A stretch of DNA of 64,000 nt from Sphingomonadales bacterium (GTDB lineage Bacteria > Pseudomonadota > Alphaproteobacteria > Sphingomonadales > Sphingomonadaceae): positions 310,001-374,000 of the forward strand of contig SEFZ01000004.1 in the NCBI GenBank assembly GCA_004173185.1, in the 5' to 3' direction. Below, piece by piece: positions 1-11,028 of this stretch. The position numbers and the translations under genes are program-made. Position 1 is the stretch's first letter; each line of letters starts with the position of its first letter. A model generated the notes under the pieces. It was given only the letters and a program-made list of their open reading frames with translations. It had not been told where the DNA came from and made no database searches.

Positions 1-801
1 CAGGGCGTGTGCGGAGACGCCATCGCGACCCTTGAAGGCATCAGCCGCGAAGAACTCGACGCGTTCGGACTGGAAAGTCAGCGCCGCGCCAAGATCGCGA
101 TCGACGAGAACCGCTTCGCCAAGTCGGTGGTGCCGGTGGTCGACGAGAATGGCGCTGTGGTGCTCGATCGCGAGGAATATCCGCGCCCCGAAACCACCGC
201 CGAGGGTTTGGCGCAGCTCAAGCCGGCCTTCACCGCGCTGGCGGACTGGCCCTATGACGACAAGGGTGCGACCTATCGCCAGCAGATCGCGCGGCGCTAT
301 CCCGATCTCGAGATCGAGCATGTCCATCATGCCGGAAATTCCTCCGGCGTGGTCGATGGCGCGGCGGCGGTGCTGATCGCATCGGAGCGCGGCGTTCGCG
401 AACATGGCCTGAAGCCGCGCGCCCGGATCGTGGCGACGGCCAATATGGGCGATGATCCCACGCTGATGCTGAACGCGCCCGTTCCGGCGGCGCGCAAAGT
501 GCTCGAAAAGGCCGGCCTCACCACGGACGATATCGACTTGTGGGAAGTCAACGAGGCGTTTGCCGTCGTCGCGGAGAAGTTCATCCGCGATCTCGATCTC
601 GATCGCGACAAGGTCAACGTCAACGGCGGCTCGATCGCGCTCGGCCATCCGATCGGCGCGACCGGCGCGATCCTGATCGGCACGGTGCTCGATGAACTGG
701 AGCGCACCGGCGGCCGCTACGGGCTGGTCACCATGTGCGCCGCGGGCGGCATGGCGCCCGCCGTCATCATCGAACGCCTGGATGGGGTGCTGGCAGCGTG
801 A
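1..801 (+). CDS. thiolase (acetyl-CoA acetyltransferase family), 5' part outside window
   Basis: Thiolases cleave 3-ketoacyl-CoA with CoA in the last step of a beta-oxidation round, or run the reverse condensation. The reading frame is open from base 1, so the N-terminus, including the acyl-accepting cysteine, lies before the window. The C-terminal signatures are present: NEAFA near base 550, GGSIALGHPIGATGA with the catalytic histidine near 630-665, and MCAAGGM with the second active-site cysteine near 735. The stop overlaps the GTG start of the next gene by 4 bases (GTGA), so the two are probably translationally coupled. Together with the following dehydrogenases it makes a beta-oxidation operon. 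Substrate chain length cannot be read from the sequence. Confidence 0.93.
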   Translation, partial: QGVCGDAIATLEGISREELDAFGLESQRRAKIAIDENRFAKSVVPVVDENGAVVLDREEYPRPETTAEGLAQLKPAFTALADWPYDDKGATYRQQIARRYPDLEIEHVHHAGNSSGVVDGAAAVLIASERGVREHGLKPRARIVATANMGDDPTLMLNAPVPAARKVLEKAGLTTDDIDLWEVNEAFAVVAEKFIRDLDLDRDKVNVNGGSIALGHPIGATGAILIGTVLDELERTGGRYGLVTMCAAGGMAPAVIIERLDGVLAA

Positions 802-1580
802 AGATCGACAATAGCATTTCGGCAATCGTGACCGGGGGCGCCTCCGGGCTGGGCGAAGCGACGGCGCGTGCGCTGGCCGCGCAGGGTGCGAAGGTCGCGA
901 TCTTCGACCTTCAGGCCGAACGCGGCGAGAAGGTCGCGGCGGAGATTGGCGGCCTTTTCTGCCAGGTCGACGTGACCAGCGACGACAGCGTCGAGGCGGG
1001 ACTGGCCAAGGCGCGCGCCGCGCACGGTCAGGAGCGGGTACTTGTCAATTGCGCCGGCACCGGCTGGAGCCACAAGACCGCCGGCCGCAACAAGGCGGAC
1101 GGTACGATCAAGCACTACCCGCTCGACGTGTTCGAGCGCACCATTCAGATCAACCTGATCGGCACGTTCCGCTGCATCGCCAAGTCGGCCGCGGGCATGC
1201 TGACGCTTGATCCGCTTGAGGACGGTCAACGCGGGGCGATCGTCAACACGGCATCGGTCGCGGCGGAGGATGGCCAGATGGGCCAGGCCGCTTATTCCGC
1301 GTCGAAAGGCGGGGTGGTCGGAATGACCTTGCCCATCGCGCGCGACCTGATGGGCGAGGGTATCCGCGTCAACACGATCCTGCCCGGCATCTTCGATACG
1401 CCACTGATGCAGAGCGTGCCGGACAATGTGAAGGACGCGCTGAGCGCCAGCGTGCCATTCCCCAAGCGCCTGGGCTTGCCCGCCGAATATGCGCATCTCG
1501 TCCTGACCATGGTCGAGAATAATTACTTCAACGGCGAGGATGTCCGGCTCGACGGCGCGATCCGCATGGCGCCGCGCTGA
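798..1580 (+). CDS. SDR dehydrogenase, 3-hydroxyacyl-CoA dehydrogenase type-2-like
   Basis: A 260-residue short-chain dehydrogenase. The Rossmann nucleotide-binding motif TGGASGLGEA lies near the N-terminus, and the catalytic Ser plus Tyr-x3-Lys appear in NTASVAAEDGQMGQAAYSAS followed by KGG. The overall layout resembles the HSD10 (type-2 3-hydroxyacyl-CoA dehydrogenase) group, which oxidises 3-hydroxyacyl-CoA and some hydroxysteroids with NAD. I place the start at the GTG overlapping the thiolase stop, because homology begins at VKIDNSISAIVTGG and the upstream extension is thiolase sequence in another frame. Next to a thiolase, a role in the third beta-oxidation step is likely; the exact substrate is unknown. 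Confidence 0.9.
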   Translation: MKIDNSISAIVTGGASGLGEATARALAAQGAKVAIFDLQAERGEKVAAEIGGLFCQVDVTSDDSVEAGLAKARAAHGQERVLVNCAGTGWSHKTAGRNKADGTIKHYPLDVFERTIQINLIGTFRCIAKSAAGMLTLDPLEDGQRGAIVNTASVAAEDGQMGQAAYSASKGGVVGMTLPIARDLMGEGIRVNTILPGIFDTPLMQSVPDNVKDALSASVPFPKRLGLPAEYAHLVLTMVENNYFNGEDVRLDGAIRMAPR

Positions 1581-1609
1581 GCGGCTCTGGATAGCGGGAG
1601 GGATAGGAC

Positions 1610-2749
1610 ATGGAGTTCGCCTGGTCGCCGGTGCAGGATGCGTTCCGCGCATCGATCCGCGATTTCATCAGCGCCAATTTGCCGGATGGCTATGACGCGC
1701 TGATCCGTGAAGGGCTCGGCACCGGTCCGCGGACCGTGATGGGCAAGCAATTCTCGCAAAAGCTTGCCGAGCAGGAGATGCTGGTTCGCCATTGGCCGGT
1801 CGAATATGGCGGCGGCGGCGACGACGACTGGTGGAATTACTTCATCCAGACCGAGGAAAACTGGGCGGCATGGGAGCCGCGCGGGCCGCAATATATGAAT
1901 ACGTCGTGGATCGGCCCGTCGATCATGCGATTCGGCACCGAAGCGATCAAGCAGGCCCATCTGCCGGCGATCCGCGAAGGCACGGTCGCCTGGTGCCAGG
2001 GCTTTAGCGAGCCGCATGGCGGCACCGATCTGGCCGCGATGCGAACCAGCGCCGAGCCGGTCGAGGGCGGTTACCGGATCAATGGGTCGAAGATCTGGAC
2101 CTCCTATTCGCCGTCGGCAGACTACATCTTCCTGCTCGCGCGCACCGGCAAGGGCCGCAAGGATATCTCCTGCTTCCTGCTGCCGATGGACTCTCCCGGT
2201 ATCCTAGTGCGCGAGAATCCCGGTGTGGTGCCGGTGGGCCATCTCAATGAAGTGTTCTTCAGCGATGTGTTCGCGCCTGTGGAGTCGATGCTCGGCAACG
2301 AGGGCGAAGCGTGGGAGATCGTCAAGTTCGTCATCGCTTATGAGCGTATCGGCGTGCCCTTTTATCATATGGGCTCGGCGCTGCTCGACCATGTCGTCGC
2401 GCAGCTTCAGGCGCAGGACCGGTTCGACGATTCGCATGTCCGCGCCTTCGCCGCACGGGTTCGCGCCGAGCTCGAGGCGGCGCGCCAGATCAGCTACAGC
2501 GTGATGGACGAGCGCGCCAGGGGCATGCCGTCATCGGCACTTGCGCAGCTCGGCCGGTCGAGCAACGTCACCTCCGGACGCAGCCTGCTCGATTTCCTGT
2601 CCGAAGTTCTGGGGCCGGAAATCGGCGACGGCGATGGCACGATCGAAAGCTATTACCGCTTCACCTTGCCGAACGGTCACGGTGCCGGCGCACACGAAGT
2701 GGTGCTGAATGCGATCGCGCAGGGCATGCTCGATCTGCCGCGGGGTTAA
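1610..2749 (+). CDS. acyl-CoA dehydrogenase, large subunit of a probable heteromeric pair
   Basis: A 379-residue ACAD that would introduce the alpha-beta double bond into an acyl-CoA and pass electrons to ETF. The middle beta-domain motifs are visible (WCQGFSEPHGGTDLAAM, then NGSKIWTSYS). The C-terminus reads YYRFTLPNGHGAGAHEV and lacks the usual catalytic EGT segment. A good Shine-Dalgarno sequence (GGGAGGGA) precedes the ATG. A shorter ACAD gene follows 5 bases downstream. Such unequal ACAD pairs are typical of the alpha2beta2 enzymes of steroid and other bulky side-chain oxidation (for example ChsE1-ChsE2). The heteromer is inferred from this arrangement. Confidence 0.88.
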   Translation: MEFAWSPVQDAFRASIRDFISANLPDGYDALIREGLGTGPRTVMGKQFSQKLAEQEMLVRHWPVEYGGGGDDDWWNYFIQTEENWAAWEPRGPQYMNTSWIGPSIMRFGTEAIKQAHLPAIREGTVAWCQGFSEPHGGTDLAAMRTSAEPVEGGYRINGSKIWTSYSPSADYIFLLARTGKGRKDISCFLLPMDSPGILVRENPGVVPVGHLNEVFFSDVFAPVESMLGNEGEAWEIVKFVIAYERIGVPFYHMGSALLDHVVAQLQAQDRFDDSHVRAFAARVRAELEAARQISYSVMDERARGMPSSALAQLGRSSNVTSGRSLLDFLSEVLGPEIGDGDGTIESYYRFTLPNGHGAGAHEVVLNAIAQGMLDLPRG

Positions 2750-2754
2750 GGCAC

Positions 2755-3690
2755 ATGGATTACACGCTTTCCGACGATCAGCGGGCTCTTGTCGAGGGCG
2801 TCGATGCCCTGCTCTTGCGGCATGCCGGCGCGCAATTGCCCGAGACGTTTGTGTATTACGACGCGGCGCTGGCCGGGGAGTTGCGCGAAGCGGGCTTTCT
2901 CGATGTCGCGCGCATGGAGGGATTCGGGGCGCTCGATGCGGCGCTGGTGCTCGAGCGGATCGCCCGCCTCCCGCACTGCGTCGAAGCGGCGACGACGATG
3001 CTCGTGCTCCCCAGGCTTGGTCTCGAGCTTGACGGGCCGATTGCAATCACCAGCGAAAAGCTGCTCGCGCGGCCGATCCGGTTCCTGCCGGTCGCGCAGC
3101 ATCTGCTGATCGAGGGCAATGACGGCGCGGCCTATGTCATGGCAATTGGGCCCGACACGGTCGAACCGATCGAGACGATCATCGGCTATCCTTATGGGCG
3201 GTTGCGCGCACTGCCGGATCTCGCTGCAATGCAGCGACTCGACGATGGAGCGGGCGCAGTGCTGCGCCAGTGGCATCAGGTCGGTTTCGCGCTGGAAGGT
3301 GTTTCGGCAGCGGCTTCGGCACATCTCCACACGCTGGAGTATGTCAGGGAACGCATGGTGTTCGGCCGGCCGGTCGGCGCGTTTCAGGCTGTGCAGCATC
3401 GCCTCGCTTTGTGCCTTGAGCTGATCCAGGGCGCGCGGTGGCTGGCGCTAAAGGCAGCCTTCAGCGGCGATCCCGCCGACGCGGCGCTGGCTGCGACACG
3501 GCTCCAGAGCGCGATCCCGCAACTGGTCTGGGACCTGCACCAGTTCAATGGCGCGCAGAGCTGGACCCTGTCCAATCCGCTGCATTTCTGGACCTTCCGT
3601 CTGCGCGCGCTCCAGAGCGAGCTCGGCGGGGCCAATCAAAGCGCGCTAGCGGCAGCTGAAGCGCTATGGCCGCGCCGGGCGCGGGCATAA
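2755..3690 (+). CDS. acyl-CoA dehydrogenase, short partner subunit
   Basis: Only 311 residues, clearly shorter than the usual 380-400 for ACADs. It starts MDYTLSDDQRALVEGVDALL and keeps the C-terminal helical domain around ERMVFGRPVGAFQAVQHRLA (arginine and phenylalanine of the FAD-contacting segment). The N-terminal and beta domains are reduced, and the last part ends in a non-canonical NGAQSWTLSNPLHFWTFRLR segment. It is 5 bases behind the 379-residue ACAD, which suggests both subunits build one enzyme. A stand-alone role is less likely given the shortened middle domain. Confidence 0.85.
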   Translation: MDYTLSDDQRALVEGVDALLLRHAGAQLPETFVYYDAALAGELREAGFLDVARMEGFGALDAALVLERIARLPHCVEAATTMLVLPRLGLELDGPIAITSEKLLARPIRFLPVAQHLLIEGNDGAAYVMAIGPDTVEPIETIIGYPYGRLRALPDLAAMQRLDDGAGAVLRQWHQVGFALEGVSAAASAHLHTLEYVRERMVFGRPVGAFQAVQHRLALCLELIQGARWLALKAAFSGDPADAALAATRLQSAIPQLVWDLHQFNGAQSWTLSNPLHFWTFRLRALQSELGGANQSALAAAEALWPRRARA

Positions 3691-3738
3691 AAGGTAGAAG
3701 CATCGGGCGTAGTGCCTGAGCGGAGAGGGGAAGCGATA

Positions 3739-4527
3739 ATGCGATTTGCCGGACGAGCCGCCATTGTCACTGGCGCGGGATCGGGCATCGGCCGCGCCGC
3801 TGCCATGCGGCTGGCCAGCGAGGGCGCCAATGTCGTGCTGGTCGGCCGCAATGCCGCGCGCCTCGATGAAAGCCTCGCGATGCTTCGTGGCGAAGGCGCT
3901 GAAGCGATCGCCGTTGCTGTCGACCTGTCGGAAGAGCGCGCCCCCAAGACCGTGGTCGACGCTTGCATTGCGGCGTTTGGGCGGCTTGACGTGCTGGTCA
4001 ACAATGCTGCGGTTGGCCGCAACTATGACGCTGTCGAGCCGGGTACCATGCGCCCGCTGCACGAAACTACGCGCGAAGCCTGGGGCCGGGTGCTCGACAT
4101 CAATCTGACGGCGACGGCGTTCCTGATCCGCGAGGCGCTCCCGCACCTCAAGGCATCGGGCAAGGGTGCGATCGTCACTCTGGCAAGCATTCTCGGCTTT
4201 CGCGGCGACCTTACCGACCATGCTTACACCGCGACCAAGGCAGCAATCATCAACCTGACCCGGTCAGTGGCGATCACTTATGGCGCGCAGAACGTCCGCG
4301 CGAACTGCATCGCGCCAGGACTGATCGATACTGAGATGTCGGCGGCGACGATGGGCGCGTCGTTCATGCAGAGCGAGACCGGACGCTTTCGCGTTTCGGC
4401 ACTCGGACGCGCGGGCAAGCCGGAGGAAATCGCGTCGATCATTGCTTTCCTGGCATCGGACGACGCGTCGTTCGTCAGCGGGGCAATGCTCGTTGCCGAT
4501 GGCGGACTGACCGCGCGGGTCCGCTAA
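3739..4527 (+). CDS. SDR family oxidoreductase
   Basis: A 262-residue classical SDR: TGAGSGIGRAAA nucleotide motif near residue 10, NNAAVG in the fourth strand, and an active site formed by Ser in LASILGF and YTATK. The start is set at MRFAGRAAIVTG, preceded by a GAGAGGGGAAG Shine-Dalgarno; an in-frame upstream start would add nine unconserved residues. The C-terminal segment FVSGAMLVADGGLTARVR is typical for FabG-like SDRs. It is the last gene of the left plus-strand operon and converges on the TetR gene with 10 bases between the stops. Likely substrate: a hydroxy- or keto-acyl-CoA intermediate or a ring hydroxyl; not resolvable. Confidence 0.88.
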   Translation: MRFAGRAAIVTGAGSGIGRAAAMRLASEGANVVLVGRNAARLDESLAMLRGEGAEAIAVAVDLSEERAPKTVVDACIAAFGRLDVLVNNAAVGRNYDAVEPGTMRPLHETTREAWGRVLDINLTATAFLIREALPHLKASGKGAIVTLASILGFRGDLTDHAYTATKAAIINLTRSVAITYGAQNVRANCIAPGLIDTEMSAATMGASFMQSETGRFRVSALGRAGKPEEIASIIAFLASDDASFVSGAMLVADGGLTARVR

Positions 4528-4537
4528 CCAACGCGCG

Positions 4538-5218
4538 TTACTCGGCTGCCTTGATCAATTGCCCGCGCCGCTCCGGCACGACGATGTCGTCGAGCAAAGC
4601 ATGGAGGTAGGCACCCAGTTCCGCCTCCAGGTCCAGCGCGTGGGGATCGACGATCCACTGATAGACGAGGCCGAAGATCACCGCGCTCACTTCGATGCCG
4701 AACTGGCGCGGTGAGCGATCCGACTTCGCCTCGCCGCGATCGATCGCCTGTTGCAGCCATTCCGCGAATTGCTGACGATGGTCCTCATGGCGCTTGGTCA
4801 GCCGCTCGCGCTTGGACGGGTTGCTGGCCAGAGTTTCGTAGGAAACGATATAGCTTGCGCGGGCAAGATCGGTGTCGGCGCCGATATTCACGCCGACCAG
4901 ATCGAAGGCCAGCATGATCGCCTCAATCCCCCGCTTGTCTCCGATCACCTGCCTGGTGCGTTCGGACCAGTTGGTATAGAATTTCTCGCTCACCTCATCA
5001 AGCAGTTCGAGCTTCGATCCGAAACGCGCGCTGGCGAGACCTCGGCTATAGCCGGCGAGTTCGCCGATATCCTTCAGCGTGGTGTTGTGCGTGCCATGCT
5101 GGTTGATCAGCTTGATCGCGGCCTGGAACATGCGCTTGTCTGAGATCGCCGTGCGCTCTGCTTGAGTCATGCGCTTGCGGACAGGCTTCTTCTTGTCCGA
5201 AATATTATTGGTGGTCAC
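4538..5218 (-). CDS. TetR/AcrR family transcriptional regulator
   Basis: A DNA-binding repressor-type regulator. The helix-turn-helix is seen in TTLKDIGELAGYSRGLASAR, about residues 47-66, followed by FGSKLELLDEV, the usual end of the TetR N-terminal domain; the remainder is a helical ligand-binding domain. I prefer the GTG at 5218 because it has a strong GGGGG Shine-Dalgarno six bases upstream; an ATG at 5278 would add 20 residues with no domain match. It is divergent from a TonB receptor gene, and a palindrome (5381-5397) lies between them. It is the only TetR-type gene in the window, so it is the best candidate for controlling the palindrome-bearing promoters of the island (inference). Confidence 0.88.
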   Translation of the reverse strand: MTTNNISDKKKPVRKRMTQAERTAISDKRMFQAAIKLINQHGTHNTTLKDIGELAGYSRGLASARFGSKLELLDEVSEKFYTNWSERTRQVIGDKRGIEAIMLAFDLVGVNIGADTDLARASYIVSYETLASNPSKRERLTKRHEDHRQQFAEWLQQAIDRGEAKSDRSPRQFGIEVSAVIFGLVYQWIVDPHALDLEAELGAYLHALLDDIVVPERRGQLIKAAE

Positions 5219-5530
5219 GATTTCCCCCAGGCTGGGCTCGCTCGGGTGCCCGATATCCCAATTGCGGGAAACAAGCATGTACCCGGATGCCCTCCCTCCC
5301 GCAAGCGACTGGCGGCGCCGCTTCTCGACGTCTCTGATTGTCGATCCTTATGCAAAATTTAGGAGATTTTCAAGAAACGCTTGTTTGTCGTAATCAAATA
5401 AGGTACCAATTGCAGGTGATGGATGCTTTCGCATGTGCAGCAAAATTGCGCATTGCAAGGGGATGCTTCGCGAAAATGGTGCTGCATGCCGAGAGACAAA
5501 AACTCCGGTGCTCCAAGGGGAGGAAAAAAG
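5219..5530. other. divergent intergenic region between tetR and TonB receptor genes
   Basis: About 310 non-coding bases carrying the control region for both divergent genes. It is visibly AT-richer from about 5340 to 5410. It contains the candidate operator at 5381-5397 and, 30 bases before it, a weaker imperfect repeat (CAAAATTT-AGG-AGATTTTC, near 5353-5371). No small ORF with a convincing ribosome-binding site was seen. Confidence 0.6.
5381..5397. promoter_or_regulatory. candidate operator, TetR/TonB-receptor intergenic palindrome
   Basis: TTGTTTG-TCG-TAATCAA has the same 7-3-7 layout as the perfect palindromes at 15458 and 20112, with three differences from TTGCTTG-N3-CAAGCAA. Unlike those it is not followed by TTGAC. 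Its place between the regulator gene and a transport gene fits autoregulation, which is an inference. Confidence 0.5.
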
Positions 5531-7708
5531 ATGAAATTCAGCAAGTTCGGCCTGCTACTCGGGACGGCGATGGTCGTTGCGCCCGCTTCGGCCTGGGCTC
5601 AAGAAGCTCCGGCGGCCCCCGCGGCGGAGCAGGATGATTCCGCGGTCGGCGACATCATCGTCACTGCGAACCGTCGCGAAGAGCGACTCCAGGAGGTGCC
5701 TACCTCGATCACCGCGGTGACCGGCGGGACCCTTGAGCGCTCGGGTGTCAACAATTTGCGCGATTTGCCGCAGATCACCCCTGGCCTCACGCTTACGCGT
5801 GCCTCGAATGCCTATCAGCCTTTCATTCGCGGCATCGGCACGCGCAACAGCTCGACCGGCGACGAGCCCAACGTTTCGGTCTATGTCGATGGCGTCTACC
5901 AGCCAGAAATGGCGGCTACCGCGCTCGATCTGGTCGGCGTGGAGCGCGTCGAAGTGCTGCGGGGCCCGCAGGGCACGCTGTTCGGCCGCAACGCGACCGG
6001 CGGCCTGATCAACGTCATCACCGAGGATCCGAGCCACGATACGAAAGGCACAGCATTCCTCAGCTACGGCCGCTTCAACGAAGTCACCGGCAAGGTCTAT
6101 GCGACCACCGGCCTGAGCGACAAGCTCTCGATGAACATCTCGGCACTGGGCACGCGCAACGACGGCTATATCCGCGACGTAAGCCGTGGCAACGAACTGG
6201 TCGGCGAGCGCGAGGCGTATCTGGTGCGGACCAAGCTGCTGTTCGAACCCAGCGCCGGTGACCGGATCGTGCTGGCGCTCAGCTATGGCCGGATGAAGGA
6301 CGCCGCGAACGAGTATCGCAATCCGTATAGTGGCAACACCGCCGCCCGGAACACGCCGGGTGCGCTGATCACGACCGCGCCCTGGACCGCTGCTCCCACT
6401 GTGCCGCACGACACGAATGCCAGGCAGTTCAACGGCTCGCTGCAAACGGCGTTCGACCTGGGCGGTGTGCAGTTCGCGACCACCACGGCCTACCAGTCCA
6501 CTCGCGGCCGCAACCGCACCGACGAAGACCATACACCGGTCGACATCCTGCACATCGATGCTGATATGAAGTCGGACTATTTCTCGCAGGAAGTCCGGCT
6601 GCTTTCGCAGGGGCCGGGACCCTTCAACTGGATCGTTGGCGGCTATGCCTTTCTCGGCAAGGGCGGTTTCGAAAGGATCGACCTGCTGAATCCCGCCGGC
6701 ATCGTGCAGCGGATCCACGCGATGCAGACGACGCGCTCTTACTCGGTGTTCGGGGAGGCGACGTGGGAATTCGCGGAAAACTGGTTCCTGCTCGGCGGTG
6801 CGCGCTACACGATCGACACGCGCATCTATGACGGCATCTCGAAGAACGCTGCCGGTGCGACGCTCGCCCAGGCATCGGACAAGAAGAGCACGTCGCGTGC
6901 GCCGAGCTTCCGCGCTTCGCTCCGTCGCGATTTCGGCGATACCAATGTCTATGCGTCGTTCAGCCGTGGCTTCAAGGGCGGCACCTTCAACACCGGCACC
7001 GTTTCAAATTCACCGATAGCGGTGCGGCCGGAGAAGCTCGACGCGTATGAAATCGGTATCAAGAGCAATCCGCTGCGCACGTTGCAGACCAACCTGAGCG
7101 TATTCCATTACGATTATAGCGACATCCAGCTGACGGGCCGTGATGCGGTCACGTCGCTGACGGTCCTGACCAATGCGGCACGCGGCCGCATCCGGGGCGC
7201 CGAGTTCGAAGCTACCTTTGTGCCGGTTCCGGAGTTCCGGTTGTCGGGCAATGTGGCGATCCTCGATGCGAAATATTCCAGCTTTCCCGCAGCGCAGATC
7301 TTCACGCCGATCCTGAACGGTGCGGGTCAGCCGACGGGAACCGGCAATGTCAGCGCGATTGCCGATGTCAGCGGCAAGCAGATGTTCCGCGCGCCGAAAT
7401 TCACCGCCAGCGTGAATGCGGACTATCATGTGGAAACGGGCGCAGGCGAGTTCGCGATCAACGGCAACGTCTTCCACTCGTCGAAATTCTTCTACGACGT
7501 GAACAACCGCACCTTCCAGCCGGCTTACTGGAAGATCAACGGCGAGGTCTCCTTCACCCCGGCCGGGACCGACCTGAAGGTCGCGATCTGGGGGCGCAAC
7601 CTCACCAACGAAGTGATCTACGGCTGGGTGACGCAGACCGCCAACGGCGACGGCGCCAGCTACACCGAGCCGCGGACATACGGCATCTCGCTCACCAAGA
7701 AGTTCTGA
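5531..7708 (+). CDS. TonB-dependent outer-membrane receptor
   Basis: A 725-residue outer-membrane transporter. The signal peptide is MKFSKFGLLLGTAMVVAPAS with cleavage likely after AWA. A TonB-box-like segment DIIVTANRREERLQEVP is followed by the plug domain (YVDGVYQPEMAATALDLVGV, then RVEVLRGPQGTLFGRNATGG) and a beta-barrel ending in aromatic F (SLTKKF). The start is set at the ATG with the GGGGAGGAAAAAAG Shine-Dalgarno; the longer ORF would put 36 unrelated residues before the signal peptide. It heads the operon SDR-flavoenzyme-MFS-MFS, so it probably imports the hydrophobic growth substrate rather than iron, as many sphingomonad receptors in catabolic clusters do (inference from context). 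Confidence 0.93.
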   Translation: MKFSKFGLLLGTAMVVAPASAWAQEAPAAPAAEQDDSAVGDIIVTANRREERLQEVPTSITAVTGGTLERSGVNNLRDLPQITPGLTLTRASNAYQPFIRGIGTRNSSTGDEPNVSVYVDGVYQPEMAATALDLVGVERVEVLRGPQGTLFGRNATGGLINVITEDPSHDTKGTAFLSYGRFNEVTGKVYATTGLSDKLSMNISALGTRNDGYIRDVSRGNELVGEREAYLVRTKLLFEPSAGDRIVLALSYGRMKDAANEYRNPYSGNTAARNTPGALITTAPWTAAPTVPHDTNARQFNGSLQTAFDLGGVQFATTTAYQSTRGRNRTDEDHTPVDILHIDADMKSDYFSQEVRLLSQGPGPFNWIVGGYAFLGKGGFERIDLLNPAGIVQRIHAMQTTRSYSVFGEATWEFAENWFLLGGARYTIDTRIYDGISKNAAGATLAQASDKKSTSRAPSFRASLRRDFGDTNVYASFSRGFKGGTFNTGTVSNSPIAVRPEKLDAYEIGIKSNPLRTLQTNLSVFHYDYSDIQLTGRDAVTSLTVLTNAARGRIRGAEFEATFVPVPEFRLSGNVAILDAKYSSFPAAQIFTPILNGAGQPTGTGNVSAIADVSGKQMFRAPKFTASVNADYHVETGAGEFAINGNVFHSSKFFYDVNNRTFQPAYWKINGEVSFTPAGTDLKVAIWGRNLTNEVIYGWVTQTANGDGASYTEPRTYGISLTKKF

Positions 7709-7724
7709 GCGAATCCCTCGACGG

Positions 7725-7757
7725 CGCCGGCCCCGCCAAGAGACGGCGGGGCCGGCG
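7725..7757 (+). terminator. strong GC hairpin after the TonB receptor gene
   Basis: A perfect 13-bp stem (CGCCGGCCCCGCC pairing with GGCGGGGCCGGCG) with a 7-base loop AAGAGAC starts 16 bases after the receptor stop. No clear T-run follows, so it may act as an attenuator or RNA-stability element that lowers expression of the downstream genes, rather than as a full terminator. Confidence 0.6.
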
Positions 7758-7825
7758 GCGATGTCTTAGACAAGAATGCGATCCGTGCGCGGTTCGCGTG
7801 CAGAAACACCCTCCGGGAGGCGGCA

Positions 7826-9614
<1,789 letters not shown>

Positions 9615-9669
9615 CATCGGCGATACCGGCCGGCAGGTGGCCGGGAGTTATGCGTAGCGAGGAACAGAC

Positions 9670-11028
9670 ATGACGGCCGGAGGCAAGGCGCAGCTGAGCA
9701 ATCGAACCTGGGTTCTGATCGTTCTGTCGATCGTCTATTTCGTCAATTTCCTCGATCGCTCGATCATCTATGTCGTGCAGGAGCAGATCAAGGCCGACTT
9801 CCAGCTTACCGACCAGCAGGTCGGGCTGCTGGGCGGCACGGCTTTCGGCCTGCTCTACGGCGCGATGGGCATCCCGCTCGCGCGGCTGGCCGAGCGCTGG
9901 AACCGGCGAAACATCGTGATCTTCGCCGTCACCGCATGGTCGGTGGTCACCGGACTGTGCGGTTTCTGCCAGAACTACCTCCAGCTGTTGCTCGCACGTG
10001 CCGGCGTCGCGATCGGCGAGGCGGGCGGCACGCCGCCCTCGCACTCGATCATCAGCGACTATTTCCCGGCCAATCGCCGGGCCACCGCCCTCGCATTGTA
10101 CACGCTGGCGGTGCCGACAGGCATCATGATGGGGACGATGATCGGCGGCTGGCTCGCATCGCGGTTCGGCTGGCAGAAGACCTTCATGATCCTGGCGGTG
10201 CCCGGCATCCTCGCCGCGCTTCTGCTGACGACGATCAAGGAGCCGCCGCGCGGCCATTCGGATGCACTGATAGAGGATGGCGCGGCGCCGTCGTTCGGGG
10301 AAGTCGTCCGCCATGCGCTGCGCGAGCGCGCTTATGTCAATGTCGTGATCGGTTCGGGCATCGCCGCCTTCGCCGCTTATGGCGTGCAGAGCTTCACCAC
10401 GGCATTCCTGCTGCGCAATTTCAGCATGGATCTGGCGAGCGCCGGGCTGGCTTTTGGGCTGATTTTCGGGCTGGGATCGGGCATCGGCACCGTTGTTGGC
10501 GGCATCTGGGTCGATCGTGCGGCGGAGCGCGACGTGCGCATGCGCGGGTGGCTGCCGGCGATCTTCCTGGCGGCAACGGGGCCAATGTTCATGCTCGGCT
10601 ATGCGCAGAGCAACAGCATGGTGGCGATCGCGATCCTTTTCCTCGCGGGGGTGCTGTCGTTCATGCATCAGGGCGCGAGCTATGGCGTGATCCAGAACAG
10701 CTTCCCGCCGCGCATGCGCGCCACCGGCGTTGCCGCGGCGTTCATGGCCCAGGCGCTGATCGGCTTGGGGCTTGGCCCGTTGGTGATGGGCATGCTCAGC
10801 GATCATTTCGCTGCCGCCGCTTATGCCGGCCAGAGCTTCTCCGCCGATTGCGTTGGGGCCGGTGGCGTTGCCACCGCCTGCAAGGTTGCCAGCGCACAAG
10901 GGCTCAGGCTGGCGCTGATTATCGTCGCGGGCGCATTCGTGATCGCGGCATTGTATTACTGGCGCGTTGCGGCGCACATTGGCCGCAACACCGGCGGCAA
11001 GCCGGCCGCAGAAGAGGGAATCGCATGA
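9670..11028 (+). CDS. MFS transporter, spinster-like
   Basis: A 452-residue inner-membrane carrier with about twelve hydrophobic segments. The N-terminus LIVLSIVYFVNFLDRSIIYV followed by QVGLLGGTAFGLLYGAMGIPLARLAERWNRR is typical of spinster-type MFS proteins common in sphingomonad catabolic clusters. A GAGGAACAGAC ribosome-binding site precedes the ATG. The stop overlaps the ATG of a second MFS gene (ATGA). A role in uptake of the acid or of a breakdown product through the inner membrane, in series with the upstream TonB receptor, is likely. Confidence 0.9.
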   Translation: MTAGGKAQLSNRTWVLIVLSIVYFVNFLDRSIIYVVQEQIKADFQLTDQQVGLLGGTAFGLLYGAMGIPLARLAERWNRRNIVIFAVTAWSVVTGLCGFCQNYLQLLLARAGVAIGEAGGTPPSHSIISDYFPANRRATALALYTLAVPTGIMMGTMIGGWLASRFGWQKTFMILAVPGILAALLLTTIKEPPRGHSDALIEDGAAPSFGEVVRHALRERAYVNVVIGSGIAAFAAYGVQSFTTAFLLRNFSMDLASAGLAFGLIFGLGSGIGTVVGGIWVDRAAERDVRMRGWLPAIFLAATGPMFMLGYAQSNSMVAIAILFLAGVLSFMHQGASYGVIQNSFPPRMRATGVAAAFMAQALIGLGLGPLVMGMLSDHFAAAAYAGQSFSADCVGAGGVATACKVASAQGLRLALIIVAGAFVIAALYYWRVAAHIGRNTGGKPAAEEGIA

